Source: Moniliella sp. 'wahieum' (taxonomy: Eukaryota; Basidiomycota; Moniliellomycetes; Moniliellales; Moniliellaceae). Taken from it: a stretch of DNA of 64,000 nt. Shown piece by piece: positions 1-14,070 of this stretch (position 1 is its first letter; each line of letters opens with the position of its first letter). The stretch covers positions 382,001-446,000 of the forward strand of contig RSEE01000030.1 of assembly GCA_003971905.1 (NCBI GenBank), read 5' to 3'. Under the pieces are notes generated by a model that was not told the origin of the DNA, ran no database searches, and saw only the letters and a list, made by a program, of their open reading frames with translations. The position numbers were made by a program, and so were the translations under genes.

Positions 1-811
1 ACCGCCAGTGCTTCAGGTGCGGTGCCCTCTGATGATCCCGTCAAGTCGTGGTGGGCCCACGCTTCTTCCTACAAGGCTGAACATTATCCTTCCAGCGCCC
101 CAGCTGCCGCTTCCTCGCTCGACCCGGTCAAGTCGTGGTGGGACCACGCCAGGTCTCACTCGAGGAGTCTGGCACACAAGTCAGCGGCCTCGGCGCTGCG
201 TGCATCGAAATCGCAGCAACTTGCCTCCCTCTCGTCAAAAAAGGCAATGGAAACCGTCCCTCACATTGAGGAACATTCGGATGCTGCACAACGGTTTCTG
301 TGCCCAATCGCAAGAAGCCTTCCTCCTCATTTGTTGATGACCAACCCACCACAGTTGGTCCTTTGCATAGCCGGAAGAGGCCTTCATCTTCTTTTGTCGT
401 TGACCCCCCCACCACTGTTGGCCCTCTGCACTCGCGCAAAAAGCCTTCCTCCTCCACTGTCGATGACCCACCCAACCACAGTTGGCCCTGTTCCCTCCCG
501 GAAGAAACCCAATTCATACGTGGTCCATGACGCTCCCACCACGGTTGGTCCTTTGTCCTCCTCCCGCAGCCTACACACGACTTCGTTAACGACCCCGCGA
601 CAACGGTTGGCCCGCGTCCTACTGAGCCCGCCAAGGTCGATCCAAGCGTGACGGACCCAGCCAAGATCTCTTGGCTTTCCCATGCTGCCTCCGTCTCCTT
701 CTCCCGGCCCTCAAGTCGGCTGACGCAGCCGCTTCTGCGTGGCGTGCGCATGCGTCCAAAGCCCGTCTGTCGGCAAGCGAAGCCGCCAAGTCGCTCGCAC
801 CTTCGGTGTAG
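1..811 (+). CDS. Unrecognised repeat protein with WW motifs, C-terminal part
   Basis: The gene enters from the left edge already in frame and ends at the TAG at 809-811, so only its C-terminal part is visible. I do not recognise the family. Three parts can be seen. First, tryptophan motifs DPVKSWWAHAS and DPVKSWWDHARSHS near 45 and 121, with a diverged DPAKISWLSHAAS near 655. Second, five copies of a 21-residue unit containing TTVGP and RKKPSSSFVDDP (about 309-620). Third, an Ala/Ser-rich helical tail ending ASEAAKSLAPSV. The reading frame moves 1 to 3 near 290, to 1 near 450, back to 3 near 590 and to 2 near 700; repeat spacing shows these are +1 and -1 slips. The repeated Trp-Trp-x-His motif suggests a binding or scaffolding repeat, which is inference only. 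Confidence 0.55.
309..620 (+). repeat. 63-bp in-gene tandem repeat, five copies
   Basis: The marker GTTGG recurs at 354, 417, 481, 544 and 606, giving spacings of 63, 64, 63 and 62 bp. The unit is thus 63 bp (21 codons), encoding TTVGPLHSRKKPSSSFVDDP-like sequence. The 64 and 62 spacings are exactly where the reading frame slips and recovers. Confidence 0.8.
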
Positions 812-1783
812 AGCGTACTGCCTCATGGGCCAGGTGGATGTCCCCCCGTCTCTCTCGGTTACATTACATTTCTGTCATGCGTTTTTCTTCTTTTTCCGGT
901 CATGTCAGAAGCGGAGCGGAGGCTCCGCCCAGCGACACTTCTCGCTCAATTGCTCCTTTTCTATCGCTGTGCGGAGGAGAGCCCGACACATCGCCCCCCT
1001 CCCGCCTCACATGCACGCAACTTGCTGTCATCACCCCCTATACGCTTTCATCCCAATCCCACCAACAGAGGTTCATTTTGGCTCCGATCATCACTTTTTT
1101 CATTTTATCGTCACTTGAGTTGGTTCTTTGGTCGACAGGTCTTCTGCTCTGGCAGCAAAAGTCTCACCATTCTGCGCGTGGCTCCCTGCTCAAAGTCAGG
1201 TTCACAAATCACCGAGATGTCCATTGTGTGTTGTGCGTGGATGCGGGTGGAGTGTCAGTTGAGCGCCAGACGCGGTGTTGGTTGAGGTTGAGTGTAGAGG
1301 GTGCTGCGCGCGGCCCGTTTGAAACGATTGGGCGGGCAGGCACTAGGCACGGCAGGCACAGGCAGGCGCCTTGCCAGCAGCGGCCGCCCGATAGCTGGAA
1401 ACAATTCAGGCGCTGAAGCGCGCAAGTGGGATGACGTGAATGGCGGGTGGCGCGTGACGGCTGGCGCGATGGGTGACGGGTGCTAGTGTTGGCCAGATGG
1501 GGCCGAGGAACAGGGCGAGTGTGCGGTGCAGCAGGCGCGGGGCCAGTGTGGGCGATGCGTCATGGGCGTTGGCTCAGCGCTCCGCCTGGGCGCGACCAGG
1601 CAGCTGCGCGTGTGCTGAGCTCAGCCGCAGACAGCACTCGTGCCGCGCCCAGGCGCTTGCACCGCGTCCCAGGCCCAGGGCGCCGGAGCAGACTGCTGTC
1701 CTCCCCTGGTCCTTCTCCCCCGGCCCTCCTTTCCGCTTCCTCCTCCATCCAGCACCTTCCTCCCCCCTCCCCCCTCCCTCCCC
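812..1783. other. Intergenic: 3' region of the repeat gene and promoter of the RNase H-like gene
   Basis: No supported gene. It contains T-rich stretches around 880-900 and 1090-1110 and a G-rich direct-repeat-like stretch around 1300-1480. A CT-rich tract just before 1784 resembles the pyrimidine tracts seen ahead of other starts in this window. Confidence 0.5.
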
Positions 1784-3920
1784 ATGCCGTCTCCTCCTGC
1801 TGCCGACACCAGTCTTGACCTCGCCGACGAGTGGCACGAAGCGGATGAGATGGAGCGTTCGCCGGCGCCTGCGACTGCGACTGCGTCTGCCCCCGCCACC
1901 GCCTCCGCCACCACAACCCCCCTCCTGCTTATGCCCCAGCTTCTGCGTCTCCACCTACCGCACCCCCCACCCAGGGGCCCCGGAACCTTCTGTAACTATT
2001 GACGCCACCATCCAGGGCACAAGGCTGACCCGCGGTACTACGCCTTGTGGGGCGCTCCCGTGGGCACGAGACGAGCGGGCCCCCTCACGCCGGCCCCGGC
2101 TCCATCTACCGCACAGCTCGCACCATAGTGTCTCCAGTGCATTCCTACCGCAAGCGTCGCACATGGACCTCTCCGGCTCTGCTCCTGCGCACGGCGAGGC
2201 CGATGCCGCACCGACGGGATCGGAGCCGATCCGGCCCTATGTCCACCGCCACGACGCGGCAGTGGATCTGCCAGCATCGCACCCATCCAACCGCCCCAGT
2301 TGTTCAGGAAGAAACCAGTTCACCGACTTGCCCGGCAACGTGACCATTGGTCCGCAGGCGCAAGTGGTCACCCACAACCTGCGTCGCCGTTTGTTTGTGC
2401 CCTACCCGCAGATGGAGGTGGTGCTAGGGAAGGAAGGTGAATTGCTGAATGCCGACGAGGAGGCTGAGGAGGCCCCCCGCGTCGCCTTCGAAGAAGATAC
2501 GATGCGGGCCCGGCCGGGTCGGAACCGGTCGTACGATTTTGTCCGGGCCATTGTCCTGGCTCGCCGGCGCAGGGTGGAGGCCGATGTGGCTGGCGCCGCG
2601 GACGCTGCGCGGGCCCGCCGACGGGGCCGCACGGCGGGAAGCGGGCCAGGCTGGCGAGGCCAACCCAGCCCTTGCCCAGCCAGTGTCGGGCTGTACAATG
2701 CCTCGGACATGGCGGGCGCCGAGGCGAGTGGGGTGGGTGTTGTTTGACGATGCAGCGTTGGACTTGCCCGACGTGAGCCCCGCTGCGTCGGAGGATGAAG
2801 ACGAACCGGTTCCTGACCCAACCAATGTAGCTGCGCAGGCAACGGGCCAGCGAGGCGGACAAGGCGCTGGAACAGTCGTTGCGGTCTGTTGGTCTGGTGG
2901 CGCCCGTGGCAGGGGCAGGACACAAACTGGCCTCCGAACTGCACCCGGACGATTTGTTCCTCCCGGACCCACGGCCTTGGAAACCGTTGCGTTGGGTGCG
3001 CCGGACCAACCCTCGTCAGCTGCTGGTCTACGTGGCGGGCACGGTCCTGCCCCACACGAGCCCGTGCCCGGGAGCGCGGCAAGGGATACCTGCCCAAAGG
3101 CGGGGAACCGAGGTGGCATTGGCGTTGTCTTTTCGCCTTCGGCCGAGGTGGACCCCTGGGCCAACTGTCAGGGAGCGTCAAGCGGCGAGCTCGTCGGATT
3201 CCGCCACGCCCCTGGTTCAGGTCCGCGCCCAATGGGGACGAGGCGGATCTGCTGGACGTTGTGCCTGCGATCCATGACCGGCGCGAGGGCGACTTGGCTC
3301 GGCGCCTGGAAGCCGTACCGTCAGGGGCGGGTCACGCCGCAAAGGGCTGTCCTGCGTGCCGCGTTGGCCGCACTGGAGTGGATGGATTGGTGGCGTCCCG
3401 CGCCCGGTGGGGCCGGGGCAAAGGCGGTGGTGCTGGCGGTGGCGGAAACCGGGTGGCCAGTGGCATCAGCGATTGGATCCATGGGTGGCGTCGGACGGAT
3501 GATTTGTCGGGTGCCGAAGGCCAGCGCGAGCTAGGTCCTGCCGGATCGCGTGTGCCAGACCGGGACCTGTGGGAACTGTTGGAGGCCGTGGTGGCGCAGT
3601 ACGAAGAGGCGGGATGTGGAGTCTTGTTCTGGGCCTTGCCCGAGTCGACGCCGGGTCTGGTCACGGCGCGCTTGGCCGCGGCCGAGGGGGCAGCTCGGAC
3701 CAAGCAGCAGCCGGCGCTGGTGCGGTGGCGCAAAAAGGAAGCCCAAAACACGGGGAGCCAGCCGCTGAAGAAGCTGGCTTCGAGCAAGCCCAAGCCCAAG
3801 AAGGCCAGTGGCGTTTCCGCCCCCGCTCAATGCTCGGGTTCTGTCCCAAGGCATTGGCTTGGCACTGAGCGCGTCAATTGTCAAAACAACCCGCGCGCTG
3901 CCAAGTACATGTTCAGCTGA
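1784..3920 (+). CDS. RNase H-fold protein, apparently without catalytic acids
   Basis: I chose the ATG at 1784 (MPSPPAADTSLDLADEW), which follows a C/T-rich leader; the stop is at 3918-3920. The N-terminal half (to about 2990) is Pro/Ala/Arg-rich and probably disordered. From about 3002 an RNase H fold can be followed across several frame breaks: strand 1 QLLVYVAGTV, strand 2 NRGGIGVVFSP (about 3117), helix A QRAVLRAALAALEWMDWW (about 3340), strand 4 and helix AVVLAVAE..NRVASGISDW (about 3420-3475), then SRVPDRDLWELLEAVVAQYEEAG and the last strand VLFWALPES (about 3625). In active enzymes these positions read YVDG, RAEL, TDSxY and AD. Here they read YVAG, RAVL, VAEN and VTA, so the acidic residues appear replaced. 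The tail is Lys/Pro/Ser-rich. The family match is firm in motif spacing, but the frame breaks limit alignment certainty. Confidence 0.65.
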
Positions 3921-4359
3921 ATGGGCCCCTATCCCTGCCTCCCCCACCTTTTTGCCGCATTGCCCCTGTACCTCGCACTCCTGCCTGTCTCTCAAGTATT
4001 GCATACAGACCCCCCCCCCCACCTGTTAGATCTGGATCGGATTAGAACAGGTCTTCCACTCGCCTGGGCATCTCATATCTCATCGCTGAAAAACGAGCGC
4101 AACAAGTCAGTTTCGGCTGATAGAAGCAAGGAACAAGAGAAACCCGTACTTATACCCTTCCACCCCCTAACATCTGCTCGAGTAGTACTGTTCAATATCA
4201 ATGGCCGCATACGATCTTTTTGACATCACAAGTCGATCGCCATAACCTTTTCGATGCAGATGGTTCTCCCGGTTGTTGGGCAGGTTGTAATTGATGCCAC
4301 ACCCATACGTTTGGGGTATCAAACCCACGTGCTCATACCCATACGTCGGTGCATGGTGA
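3921..4359. other. Intergenic between convergent genes
   Basis: Holds the 3' ends of the RNase H-like gene and of a possible minus-strand gene. A C-homopolymer of about ten bases lies near 4010-4020. No gene supported. Confidence 0.4.
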
Positions 4360-5316
4360 TCAATACCCGGGCTCCGTTGATGAAATGAGAACTGAGATAC
4401 TAGTATCGCGTCGCGCTCCTTTTGCGCACATGTCGCAGTGCGTACATATGGTGGAGACTTGCAAGTTGTTTTCGCGCATCTTGTCGGTGAGCCAGTCGAC
4501 GTGTGGCATATGCGCCAAAGATGAGACGGCTTGAGTGACGGCCAACGTATCGAACAGACCGTCCACGGCCACGTCACCTTCCCCTCCTCCTTTTCGCGAC
4601 CGGGACAAAAAAACTATCGGAACCCCCGCCTCCAGTACCAACTCTCATCGCACTTCTGACCAAATGCGGATTGGGTCGCTCATCTTGACTTGCTCGTCTC
4701 ATCTCCAGAACGTGTGTGTATGGTAACCGGATCGACAGCAGAGCTCTACGCCCCAGAGGTAACCAATTAGTCATGTGCGCGGGGCACCAACCACAGAGCA
4801 GTACCTACATTTGGGTAGCCGGGGGGGAAAAGTAGCGGTAAATACATATTGGAATGTTAGATCTGGCCTTTGAACTCTAGAATCGAGCAGCGTATCTCGC
4901 TTTCGTCCTACTACGTTCTTGGCCTTGAGAAAGCGGCGGCGAGAATCATATCGAAGACACAGCCGGGTCCTGGTGACGACTTGCACGCCCGCCCCTAGCA
5001 TACCAATGTCCTCGCCGACCGAAGCAGCGCCAATGCCAGCATGGCACAATACGTTCTTGTACACCGAGAGGGTGGGATGTCCGACTGGTTTTTGTGTTGC
5101 CAACTGGCGAGTGGGGGTAATAGGATCAGGACCTGGGGATCTCGGAGGAGAGTACTGATGGAGACTGGAGCATGGCCACTGAAAACCCTCGCGGGTTGAT
5201 CCGTCCCGCTCGAGCCCGGACAACCACACCACGGTCACGGACGATGGTAGAATGGCGTGTGGTTTCAATTGGATGTGGCCGAGGGCGTTGCCCACAAGGT
5301 GTATAGTAGGCAACAC
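4360..5316 (-). CDS. Unidentified protein, fragmented
   Basis: Two open stretches on the minus strand look protein-like and lie in tandem. The upstream one (5316 to 4771) begins MLPTIHLVGNALGH and contains LPSSVTVVWLSGLERDG and IGAASVGEDIGMLGAGVQVV. The downstream one (about 4641 to 4360) contains VAVDGLFDTLAVTQAVSSLAH and a cysteine cluster STICTHCDMCAKG. The opposite-strand frames look less like protein. The start is uncertain: the frame continues upstream of 5316 after a TGA at about 5350, so the true N-terminus may lie near 5420-5430 (MYTMARAFLSRLAKSNRP, mitochondrial-presequence-like). I cannot name the family. The link between the two stretches needs frame shifts or an intron around 4640-4770. 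Confidence 0.35.
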
Positions 5317-5912
5317 ATCATAATAGATGCCGCGTCCCAGGCCGCCCTTTCAGCCAAGCGAATGGAAGGCGCGGGGACGATTTGATTTCGCAAGACGACT
5401 CAAAAACGCGCGTGCCATCGTATACATGGCGCGTTGAGGCCGCTCACGGTGGAGAGGAGAGAAGGAGAAGGCGAAGGCGAAGGAAGGAGAAGGAGACGAT
5501 GGCGGTGCGGCCGGGGCGAAAGGACGGTTGGCGGGATATATGGGTGCTGTGGGGCAAACCAACCCAGTGGCTTGGGATCTTTGTCAGCATTGTCATATTC
5601 ATATGCCCCCGGAATTTGAAACTTGTGTTTCAAATGGCGCCAAGGACGAAGCGGGCGGAACCGAGCGGAACGGTGAAGGCGCATTGGTGCGGCCCCGTGG
5701 CAGGGGGGCGGAATGATCACACTGGCGCTGTGCGCTGCGCTCGTTCGCTGGCGTCGTGGCGGCCCACGCCGACGTGGTAGCAGCTTGGCATGGCAGCTGG
5801 CTGGCCGTAGGCATCGCATCTCGTCTTGCGCGCCTCGGCCCCACCTGCCCCTTGTCCTGTCCCATCATCCACATTGTCCCATCTGGACGTGCTTGCAACT
5901 GCCAGATTGAAC
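5317..5912. other. Intergenic: DBP2 promoter and leader
   Basis: No supported gene, apart from a possible N-terminal extension of the minus-strand gene around 5350-5430. A purine-rich stretch (5450-5510, GAGAAGG-type) is CT-rich on the minus strand. I saw no clear TATA box for DBP2. Confidence 0.4.
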
Positions 5913-8452
<2,540 letters not shown>

Positions 8453-9538
8453 GGCGCATCTTCCCCCCTCTGTAGTAGCTGCTTGCTGGCTTCCTGGCCG
8501 CCATGTGCCGGGGTGAGGCGGCGTAGTGGAGGGTGCTGTATGCGATCTGTATGGGGATCCTCTGTGGCCGTTGCTCCACTGATGAAGTTTTCTTTCTTTG
8601 TTTGCTTAGGCTGGGATGGGATGGGGTGTGCGACGCAAGGCAGAGACTAAGGATGGCAGAGAGCGAGGGGGGGCGATCGGGCGACAGGATGATGGATGGG
8701 ATGATGTGCACTACATGCACGTGGCTCCACACGCGCATGCAGCTTTGCGTGTGCTGCAGCTGCATTTGCGCTCGCTCGGCAGGCTGCACTGGCGCGGTGG
8801 CTGGGCGGCGGCGGCGGCCCAAGTAGGACAGGCGGCTGGCGTGCGTGCTCCGCATGCCCCTGGCATGCGACAGCTGTCGGGCCACAGTGGCCGCGGGGGG
8901 CGCATGCGCATGCGCAGCCGCCGCTGCCTGCCGCCGCCCGCGCGAGGGGAGCGCCGGTAGCACTGGCGTCGCCGGTAGGGCCACCTGCTCGCGGCTGGGT
9001 CCTGCGCTAGGCCTTCCTCTGCCCTCTGCGCAGCTCGGCGGCAGTGCGTGTCCGTCGGCGCACACAGGCGCAGACACGCCGCCCCGCCACCCCCCCGCAG
9101 TGGGTGCTGCGGGCACTCGGGCGCACGTGCCACCACACCAACCCAACACCAGCGCGCGAGCACCGCCAGGGCGCGCCACAATGCCCCCCCTCCATGGCCC
9201 AATCCAAGGGGGCGCGGGGCGCAGCACCACCCCATCCTGCATCCACGCTGCCGCTGCCACGTCACACGGCCCACATCACCCCTCGCGCGCCCCTCACGCG
9301 TCGCCTGTCGCCCCCACTCCGTCACGCGCCGTGGGTGGATGCTTCCCCAGGCATCACACAGCAAACAGCATCCTCACGCTCACGCGTCACCCACCCCACC
9401 CCCTCCGCCGCCGCTGCGGTGAGCGTCAGCCTTCAGCACGGCGTCTCGCGCGGCCCCTGCGCCGCCAGCCGCCCTTTTCAGCCCGCCTCTGGCCACCGCC
9501 TGCGTCTCTGCTCCACCACCCCTCCCCCCCACACCACC
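8453..9538. other. Intergenic: DBP2 3' end and UGP1 promoter
   Basis: Very GC-rich, with long open frames on both strands (for example about 8850-9780) that are compositional only. The last part is C/A-rich, leading into the UGP1 start. Confidence 0.5.
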
Positions 9539-11202
<1,664 letters not shown>

Positions 11203-12115
11203 GCTACCTGTCACGGATGCCACTGGCCGCTCCGGATCCGGATCTGGGTCGTGGTGGTGCTGTGTGGTTTGGACCAGGTTGGTGGGATAGCTTGGGATTG
11301 GCGCTTGGCGCGCGCGCTCGTTTTGCTTTGATGGATCGTATGGGATTCTGGCACGTGTAGGATGGTTCCACGTCGGGCGCGATGCGCATGGTTGGTTCTA
11401 CGATCTCCGCCCCCAACTGGATGTTTCCACGTTCGTTGACGTGCCTCTTATTTGTCGCCCGGGAACTGGGTGGGTGTATGGATAGTCTAGTTTGGCGTGG
11501 TTGGTTTCAAGCGGGCGGACACAGGTCGGTTCGGCTTGTCTGTCTGAGCCCACGCAGTGGGTGGGGCATGGGCGCTCGCCGGCGGGCAGGCTGGTACTGG
11601 TCCCAAAAGCCTGCTGCGTCCGTCGTCGAGAATAAGGGGATTTGGAGTGCATGTATGACAGTGGTGCCGTGAGAGCTTCGAACATAGACCTCGGCAGACA
11701 ACTTCCCTTCGCTATTCTGTAACACTCTTCCATCCCCCGTTGCATTCTATACGGCCTCAAGTGCGGTTTGTACTTTGTACGTTCGGTGTACGAAGGGGGA
11801 CTGGAAGATGGCCGCTATCAAACTTAAAGCTGAAACCTGGAACCGGCCTTTGGCATCAAGGAGGATACAGAGAGCGTATACAGCCTGCGATACCCAATGA
11901 TCTTGATGATCGTTGAGGCATCAAATGCGTCTTCAAGGAGCATCGAAACAGAGGGGACCGTGCACCTCTTGGTGCATTTCCATTTCCGCCCTGCCGGCTG
12001 GACGGGCGTAGAGTAGAACATTTCATCTCATTTTGTCCGTCGCAGCGCTTTCTTTCCCGTTCCACCGCCACCTCGCTCTTCTCCCTTGCCACCGCCTTGC
12101 CACCGCCTTGCCACC
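11203..12115. other. Intergenic: UGP1 3' region and ADE2 promoter
   Basis: No gene supported. The first 500 bases are G/T-rich on plus, typical of a 3' region, and the rest leads into the ADE2 start. A tandem repeat abuts the ATG (listed separately). Confidence 0.5.
12085..12115 (+). repeat. 11-bp tandem repeat forming the ADE2 start context
   Basis: CTTGCCACCGC occurs at 12085 and 12096, and CTTGCCACC at 12107 runs directly into ATGG. The last copy therefore supplies the CCACCATGG context of the ADE2 start. Confidence 0.85.
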
Positions 12116-13978
12116 ATGGATTCACGCACTGTTGGCCTTCTGGGGGGCGGCCAGCTGGGCGCATGTTCGGCTGCGCACAGCGCCTCAATGTGCGGGTACT
12201 TTTTCCCGATGTGGGAACCAGGCGCCTGCCAAGCAGGTTGCCTATGAGCCCGGCCCTCCCGGCCAGCTCTTGGCGCATGTCGATGGCTCCTTTGCTGACC
12301 CAGCCAAGATCGAAGAGCTGGCGAGCAAGGTGGACGTGCTGACGGTTGAGATTGAACATGTCGATGCGGATCATCTGCAACGTGTTCTGGATCAGGGCCT
12401 GGTGCAGGCTGTGCATCCTTCCCCCCAGACGCTCAAGACGATTCAAGACAAGTACCAGCAAAAGATCCACCTTTCCTCTCAGGGTATCCCGGTCGCTGAC
12501 TACCTTGCCATTGATCCGGATGTCCCCAAGGGTCAAACGCCCGACCCGATTCGGCTCGAGGAGAGCACCCGCGATGCCGCCGACGCATTTGGCTTGCCTC
12601 TTCTGCTCAAGTCCCGTCGTCAGGCCTACGATGGCAAGGGCAACTTTGTTCTGCGTACGATTGAGGAAATTCCTCGGGCGATTGCCGCCTTGAGTGCGGG
12701 AAAGGCGGGGCTGTATGCGGAGAAGATGGTGGACTTTGTTGCTGAAGTGGCTGTGATGGTCGTGCGTGGTGAACAGGGCGAGGTGGTGAGCTACTCTGCT
12801 GTTGAAACGGTGCACCGGGACAACATTTGCCACACCGTCTTTGCGCCCTACGAAGCGAGGACCCGGATGTGGAGCCCCGTGCCAGGGCGATCGCGGAGCG
12901 GGCGGTGGCCACCTTTTCAGGTGCCGGCGTGTTTGGCGTCGAGATGTTCTTACTGGCTGATGGCGAGCTGCTGGTCAACGAGATTGCGCCCCGCCCCCAT
13001 AACTCGGGCCACTACACGATCGAAGCGTGCGAAACGTCACAGTACGAGAACCACCTGCGTGCCGTGCTGGGTCTCCCCCTTGGCTCCACTGCCCTCGCCG
13101 TCCCAGCGGCCGGGATGATCAACATTCTGGGGCTGGCGGATCTGGACAAGGATCCAGCGGCGCTTCAACGCACCTACCTTTCCGCTCGCGCGAGCTTGCA
13201 TGTGCCTGGGGCCAGCTTGCACCTGTATGGAAAGACAGGCTGTCGCAAGGGACGGAAAATGGGCCACATCACCGTCGTGGGTCCAACGGATGCGGCGGTA
13301 CATGCGCGCATCAGTGCGCTGGACACGATGCAAGAGGCAGGCCGGACGGTTCCCAGTCACGAACTGGAAAACCGGCTGCTGGTATCGCGTACGGCGTTGG
13401 AAGAGGCTGGCGATGCGGCACCCGAATCGATTTACCAACCCAAGTCGGCAGCGGACTTCCAGCACCCGGAGCCACTGGTGGGCATCGTCATGGGCTCCGA
13501 CTCGGACTTGCCAGTGATGCTGGCCGCGGCCGAGGTGATGAAGGATTTTGGTGTGCCGTTTGAACTGACCATTACCTCGGCGCATCGGACGCCGGACCGG
13601 ATGCGGGACTATGCGCGGGGCGCTGCGCCGCGCGGGCTGCGGGTGATCATTGCCGGTGCTGGTGGCGCGGCGCATTTGCCTGGCATGGTGGCTGCGCAGA
13701 CGGCGTTGCCGGTGATTGGTGTGCCGGTCAAGGGATCGACGTTGGGCGGGGTAGACTCGCTGCATAGTATTGTGCAGATGCCGCGCGGCATCCCGGTCGC
13801 CACGGTGGCAATCAACAATGCCATGAACGCTGGCTTGCTCGCCGTGCGCATCTTGGCCGCCTCCAACCCCGTCTTTCTCGCCCGCATGCAAAAGTACATG
13901 GACGATATGTGCCAGGGCGTGTACGACAAGGTGTCCCGGCTCGAGGATCTGGGCTGGAACTACACGGCTAAGAAGTGA
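12116..13978 (+). CDS. ADE2: Phosphoribosylaminoimidazole carboxylase (fused PurK-PurE)
   Basis: Converts AIR to CAIR in purine synthesis. The ATG at 12116 gives [15 protein letters not shown], the PurK nucleotide-binding start. The ATP-grasp core follows: [49 protein letters not shown] and the metal/ATP site [20 protein letters not shown] (about 12943). The C-terminal PurE domain has [13 protein letters not shown] (13480), [11 protein letters not shown] (13570), [13 protein letters not shown] (13650) and [12 protein letters not shown], ending LGWNYTAKK. The PurK-PurE fusion is typical of fungi. Lost bases break the frame near 12157 (GGGCCGC to GGGCGC), 12212 (AAA to AA) and 12855 (GCC to GC). 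Loss of ADE2 gives red colonies in yeast; nothing here suggests a genuine null. Confidence 0.96.
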
Positions 13979-14070
13979 AGCCAACCAAACCACTCCAAAC
14001 CAACCCAAACCAACCCAACCCAAAGCCAAACCAAACCAAAGCAACGCAACGCAACGCAAACCAAGTACAT
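13979..14070 (+). repeat. A/C-only low-complexity tract after ADE2
   Basis: Begins directly after the ADE2 stop with repeating CCAAACCAAAC and CCAACCCAAA words, then GCAACGCAACGCAAC. The plus strand is almost devoid of G and T for about 80 bases. It lies in the expected 3' UTR. Confidence 0.8.

Noticed and set aside
128-826. 232-codon minus-strand open frame
   Set aside because: Shadow of the tandem-repeat gene on the plus strand, where the repeat encodes the better-structured protein.
2368-3232. Three overlapping minus-strand frames of over 200 codons
   Set aside because: Opposite the RNase H-like gene; Arg/Pro-rich, typical of shadows in GC-rich coding DNA.
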